A program made the position numbers and the translations under genes. A stretch of 26,267 nt of DNA from an uncultured Selenomonadales bacterium (lineage in GTDB: Bacteria > Bacillota > Negativicutes > Selenomonadales > Selenomonadaceae): assembly GCA_937877655.1 (NCBI GenBank), contig CALFJC010000108.1:1-26267 (forward strand). The letters run 5' to 3'. Positions within the stretch are counted from its first letter, which is position 1. Every line of letters starts with the position of its first letter. Below the pieces are notes generated by a model, which saw only the letters and a program-made list of their open reading frames with translations, did not search any database and was not told the origin of the DNA. Of this stretch, positions 24,150-26,267 are shown piece after piece.

Positions 24150-25208
24150 TCAGTCAACCTTAATTTCCATCCACAGATTGTTGTAATACGCATCCATTTC
24201 GTTGCCGAGATATTTGTAAGTCTCCTGCCCTTTGTAAGTTTCGGGCGACGGGAAAGCTATCGGGGAATTTTTAATCTCTTCATCCTCTTCAAGTTCTTGA
24301 ACGGCAGTATTGGGCGTCGAATAGCCGAGATAATCAAAATTCATGACGGCAATGTCGGGGCGGCACATGAAATCAATGAACTTGTGCGCGTTGTCGACAT
24401 TCTCGGCGTCTTTCGTAATTACCCAGCAATCAATCCAAAAGTTCGTGCCTTCTTTAGGAATTGCAAACGCCATGTTCGGATTGGCATTTAAAATATTCAA
24501 AGCCTCGCCCGAAAAGACAACGCCCATTGCCGCTTCCGAGTTGATAAGTTTTTCTTTGACTTCATCGACGACATAAGCTTGAACGAGCGGCTTTTGTTTC
24601 TTCAACATTTCCTGCGCTTGCGCCAAAACTTCTTTATCGGTTTCGTTCATGCTTTTGCCCATGAGTTTCAACGGAATCATCATCGCATCCCGCGCAGAGT
24701 CTTGCATTAAAATTTGTCCCGCGTATTTTTCATTCCAAAGAATATTCCAGCTGTCAACGGGCTCCGTGACTTTTGTTTTGTCGTAAATTATGCCGACCGT
24801 TCCCCAGCAATAGGGCACCGCATATTTGTTGCCGGGATCAAAAGCTTCCGACTGCTTGAAAAATTCTTCGCCGATATTTTTTTTGGCGTTCTCAAGTTTC
24901 GTGAAGTCAAGCGGCTGAAGTAAGCCGTTGTCAATCATTTTGTGAATCATATAATCCGACGGGCAGATAACGTCGTAATGAACCGCGCCTTCCGCCACGC
25001 GGGGATACATGCTCTCGTTTGTGTCGAACTCGTCAAGGACAACGTGAATGCCCGTTTCCTTCTCGAAAACCTTCAGCACTTCGGGATCAAGATAATCTCC
25101 CCAGCTGTAGACGTAAACGACATCATCTTTTTTGTCGCCGCCCGAACCGCAACCCGCGACTCCGAGCGCAAGGCAACTTACCAACAAGAGCATAAAAAAT
25201 TTTTTCAT
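24150..25208 (-). CDS. potD: Spermidine/putrescine-binding lipoprotein (PotD family)
   Basis: Extracytoplasmic substrate-binding protein of the polyamine ABC importer, 352 residues. A lipoprotein signal peptide ends at the lipobox LGVAGC (Cys20). The mature part opens with VVYVYSWGDYLDPEVLKVFEKETG, the typical PotD/PotF start, with DVICPSDYMIHKM and KYAVPYCWGTVGIIYDK following. ATG 25208 is preceded by GGGAGG. It lies 74 bases after potC, with a repeat hairpin between them. Whether it prefers spermidine or putrescine cannot be told. potA and potB are expected beyond the right edge. Confidence 0.95.
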   Translation of the reverse strand: MKKFFMLLLVSCLALGVAGCGSGGDKKDDVVYVYSWGDYLDPEVLKVFEKETGIHVVLDEFDTNESMYPRVAEGAVHYDVICPSDYMIHKMIDNGLLQPLDFTKLENAKKNIGEEFFKQSEAFDPGNKYAVPYCWGTVGIIYDKTKVTEPVDSWNILWNEKYAGQILMQDSARDAMMIPLKLMGKSMNETDKEVLAQAQEMLKKQKPLVQAYVVDEVKEKLINSEAAMGVVFSGEALNILNANPNMAFAIPKEGTNFWIDCWVITKDAENVDNAHKFIDFMCRPDIAVMNFDYLGYSTPNTAVQELEEDEEIKNSPIAFPSPETYKGQETYKYLGNEMDAYYNNLWMEIKVD

Positions 25209-25223
25209 TCAGAAAACCTCCCT

Positions 25224-25303
25224 AATAATGAGTAATTAGCAATGAGTAATAAGTAATGTTTTTGCTTTTTAATTACTCATTACTAATTCCTAATTTCTAA
25301 TTG
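25224..25303. repeat. AATTAGGAATT-family repeat forming an inverted repeat between potC and potD
   Basis: A perfect 12-bp inverted repeat (25226-25237 with 25271-25282) lies inside a longer run of the units TAATGAGTAATT and ATTCCTAATT. It could fold as a long hairpin in the mRNA between the two genes. The right arm extends into the end of potC and supplies its last residues and TAG stop. Confidence 0.8.
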
Positions 25304-26065
25304 TTTCAGCTTGCGACGATTTATCGCAAAGAGTAAAACAAATATCAACACAAAGAAAAATACCAAAGTCGACAGCGCGTAAATTTCGGGGTGGACGCCC
25401 AATTTCAACTGCGCATAAATTGCCGTCGTCAAAGTGTCGACGCCCGCGCCCTTCGTGAAATGCGTTATTATAAAATCATCTGCCGACATTGTAAACGCCA
25501 ATAAAAATCCCGCAAAAATGCTCGGACGAAGTTCGGGCAAAATGACGCTCGTAAATGCTTTGAACGGACTCGCGCCCAAATCCAACGCCGCCTCGTAAAA
25601 ACTTTTGTCCAACGCCATAAGTTGCGGCATGATGCACAAAATCACATAAGGCACGTTGAAGACGATATGCGCCAACAAAATCGAAACATAACCCAATTTC
25701 AAACCCAAGCCCATGAACAAAAGCATTAAAGAAATTCCCGTGACAATGTCCGCGTTCAAAATCGGAACGTTCGTTATGCTTAAAAATGTCGCCCGCCATT
25801 TCCGCGAAAGTTCTTTCATTGCAATGCAGGTTATCAAGCCCAAAATCGTTGCAATGCCCGCCGATAACAAGCCGATTGATAAAGTGTTCGACAGCGCGTC
25901 GGCTATTCGGCTGTCGCTGAAAAGTTTTTCATACCAATTCAGAGTGACGCCCGTCCAATGTCCGCGATAACGGCTCGCATTGAACGACTGCGCGATTAAA
26001 ACTCCTATCGGCGCATAAAGGAAGAGAAAAATTATCGCAAGATAAATCTGCTTGAGATATTTCAT
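25283..26065 (-). CDS. potC: Polyamine ABC transporter permease (PotC family)
   Basis: Inner-membrane permease of the PotABCD polyamine importer, 260 residues with about six membrane helices, the usual length. It opens KQIYLAIIFLFLYAPIGVL and carries the ATPase-contact EAA loop, EAALDLGASPFKAFTSVILPELRPSIFAG (residues about 165-193), and the conserved MSADDFIITHFT. ATG 26065 follows GGGGAGG. The final residues (KQLEIRN) are encoded by a genomic repeat that also gives the stop. A 170-base copy of its 5' end lies immediately upstream at the window edge. potB would normally precede it. Confidence 0.94.
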   Translation of the reverse strand: MKYLKQIYLAIIFLFLYAPIGVLIAQSFNASRYRGHWTGVTLNWYEKLFSDSRIADALSNTLSIGLLSAGIATILGLITCIAMKELSRKWRATFLSITNVPILNADIVTGISLMLLFMGLGLKLGYVSILLAHIVFNVPYVILCIMPQLMALDKSFYEAALDLGASPFKAFTSVILPELRPSIFAGFLLAFTMSADDFIITHFTKGAGVDTLTTAIYAQLKLGVHPEIYALSTLVFFFVLIFVLLFAINRRKLKQLEIRN

Positions 26066-26080
26066 TCAAACGTCCTCCCC

Positions 26081-26266
26081 TTAAACAAATCTAAAGCCGT
26101 CGGCAATTCGGCTGTCGCTGAAAAGTTTTTCATACCAATTCAGAGTGACGCCCGTCCAATGTCCGCGATAACGGCTCGCATTGAACGACTGCGCGATTAA
26201 AACTCCTATCGGCGCATAAAGGAAGAGAAAAATTATCGCAAGATAAATCTGCTTGAGATATTTCAT
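26081..26266 (-). pseudogene. Truncated duplicate of the 5' end of potC
   Basis: Bases 26098-26267 repeat 25897-26066 with a single difference. The frame from ATG 26266 gives the first 56 residues of PotC (through SDSRIAD) and then GFRFV and a TAA stop at 26081. It holds the first membrane segment only. The tail GFRFV may be the old C-terminus of the gene before potC (probably potB), which would make this a tandem duplication of a unit running from the end of that gene into potC. The copy is recent, unlike the glycerate kinase remnant. Confidence 0.85.
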
Positions 26267-26267
26267 T

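Noticed and set aside
25224..25303. Possible transposon end or CRISPR repeats
   Set aside because: Units are short, AT-rich and without spacers of fixed size, target duplications or a transposase; better called a dispersed repeat with a hairpin.

Overview
The window is 26,267 bases of dense bacterial chromosome, most of it on the minus strand. No rRNA, tRNA, CRISPR array, transposase or phage gene was seen. Strong Shine-Dalgarno sites (AGGAGG types), several apparent TTG/GTG starts, TATAAT promoters often in extended form (TGnTATAAT), and the gene families present (AroH-type chorismate mutase, OmpR/PhoR-type two-component pair, PotCD, SbcCD, GPH-type symporter) suggest a Gram-positive-lineage bacterium (Bacillota). 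Negativicutes is a guess only. The DNA mixes runs such as AAAAATTTTT with GC-rich words such as GCCGCC, and this bias creates many long false antisense reading frames.

Layout, left to right: serC (cut by the left edge), an orphan A24 prepilin peptidase, glycerate kinase with a decayed 5' remnant of a second glycerate kinase just upstream, then a sensor kinase / response regulator pair, all minus strand. Divergent from the pair is dnaE (plus), which meets sbcC-sbcD (minus) at a shared terminator. Next is hisD (minus), carrying an in-frame repeat insertion. From 13.7 to 18.9 kb lies a sugar-catabolism block (minus): AraC-type regulator, Gfo/Idh/MocA oxidoreductase, two xylose-isomerase-like TIM-barrel proteins, and a GPH (MelB-like) sugar symporter broken by deletion and frameshift. 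From 19.0 to 21.7 kb (plus) are a small, strongly degenerate ABC-F-like protein, aroH, and an Fe-S aldo/keto reductase. From 21.7 to 24.1 kb (minus) are two unrecognised, tightly coupled genes followed by 3-methyladenine DNA glycosylase. The right end holds polyamine uptake genes potC-potD (minus) and a truncated duplicate of the 5' end of potC at the very edge.

How the genes work together: serC (serine synthesis), aroH (Phe/Tyr), hisD (His) and glycerate kinase are core metabolism; dnaE, sbcCD and the glycosylase are replication and repair. The AraC-to-symporter block looks like an inducible route for importing a sugar or glycoside, oxidising it and isomerising it. Its two likely promoters lack good -35 boxes, and one carries a 10-bp direct repeat of the sort AraC activators bind.

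The most unusual features are: a family of AATTAGGAATT-like repeats at three loci, each altering a gene edge or coding sequence (hisD interior, kinase start region, potC stop); two truncated 5' gene copies lying directly upstream of their intact genes; an ABC-F-like protein that has lost both signature motifs and both switch histidines; a TIM-barrel protein that seems to have lost its metal site; and an unidentified two-gene unit coupled to a DNA-repair gene. No stretch over 300 bases lacks a gene.
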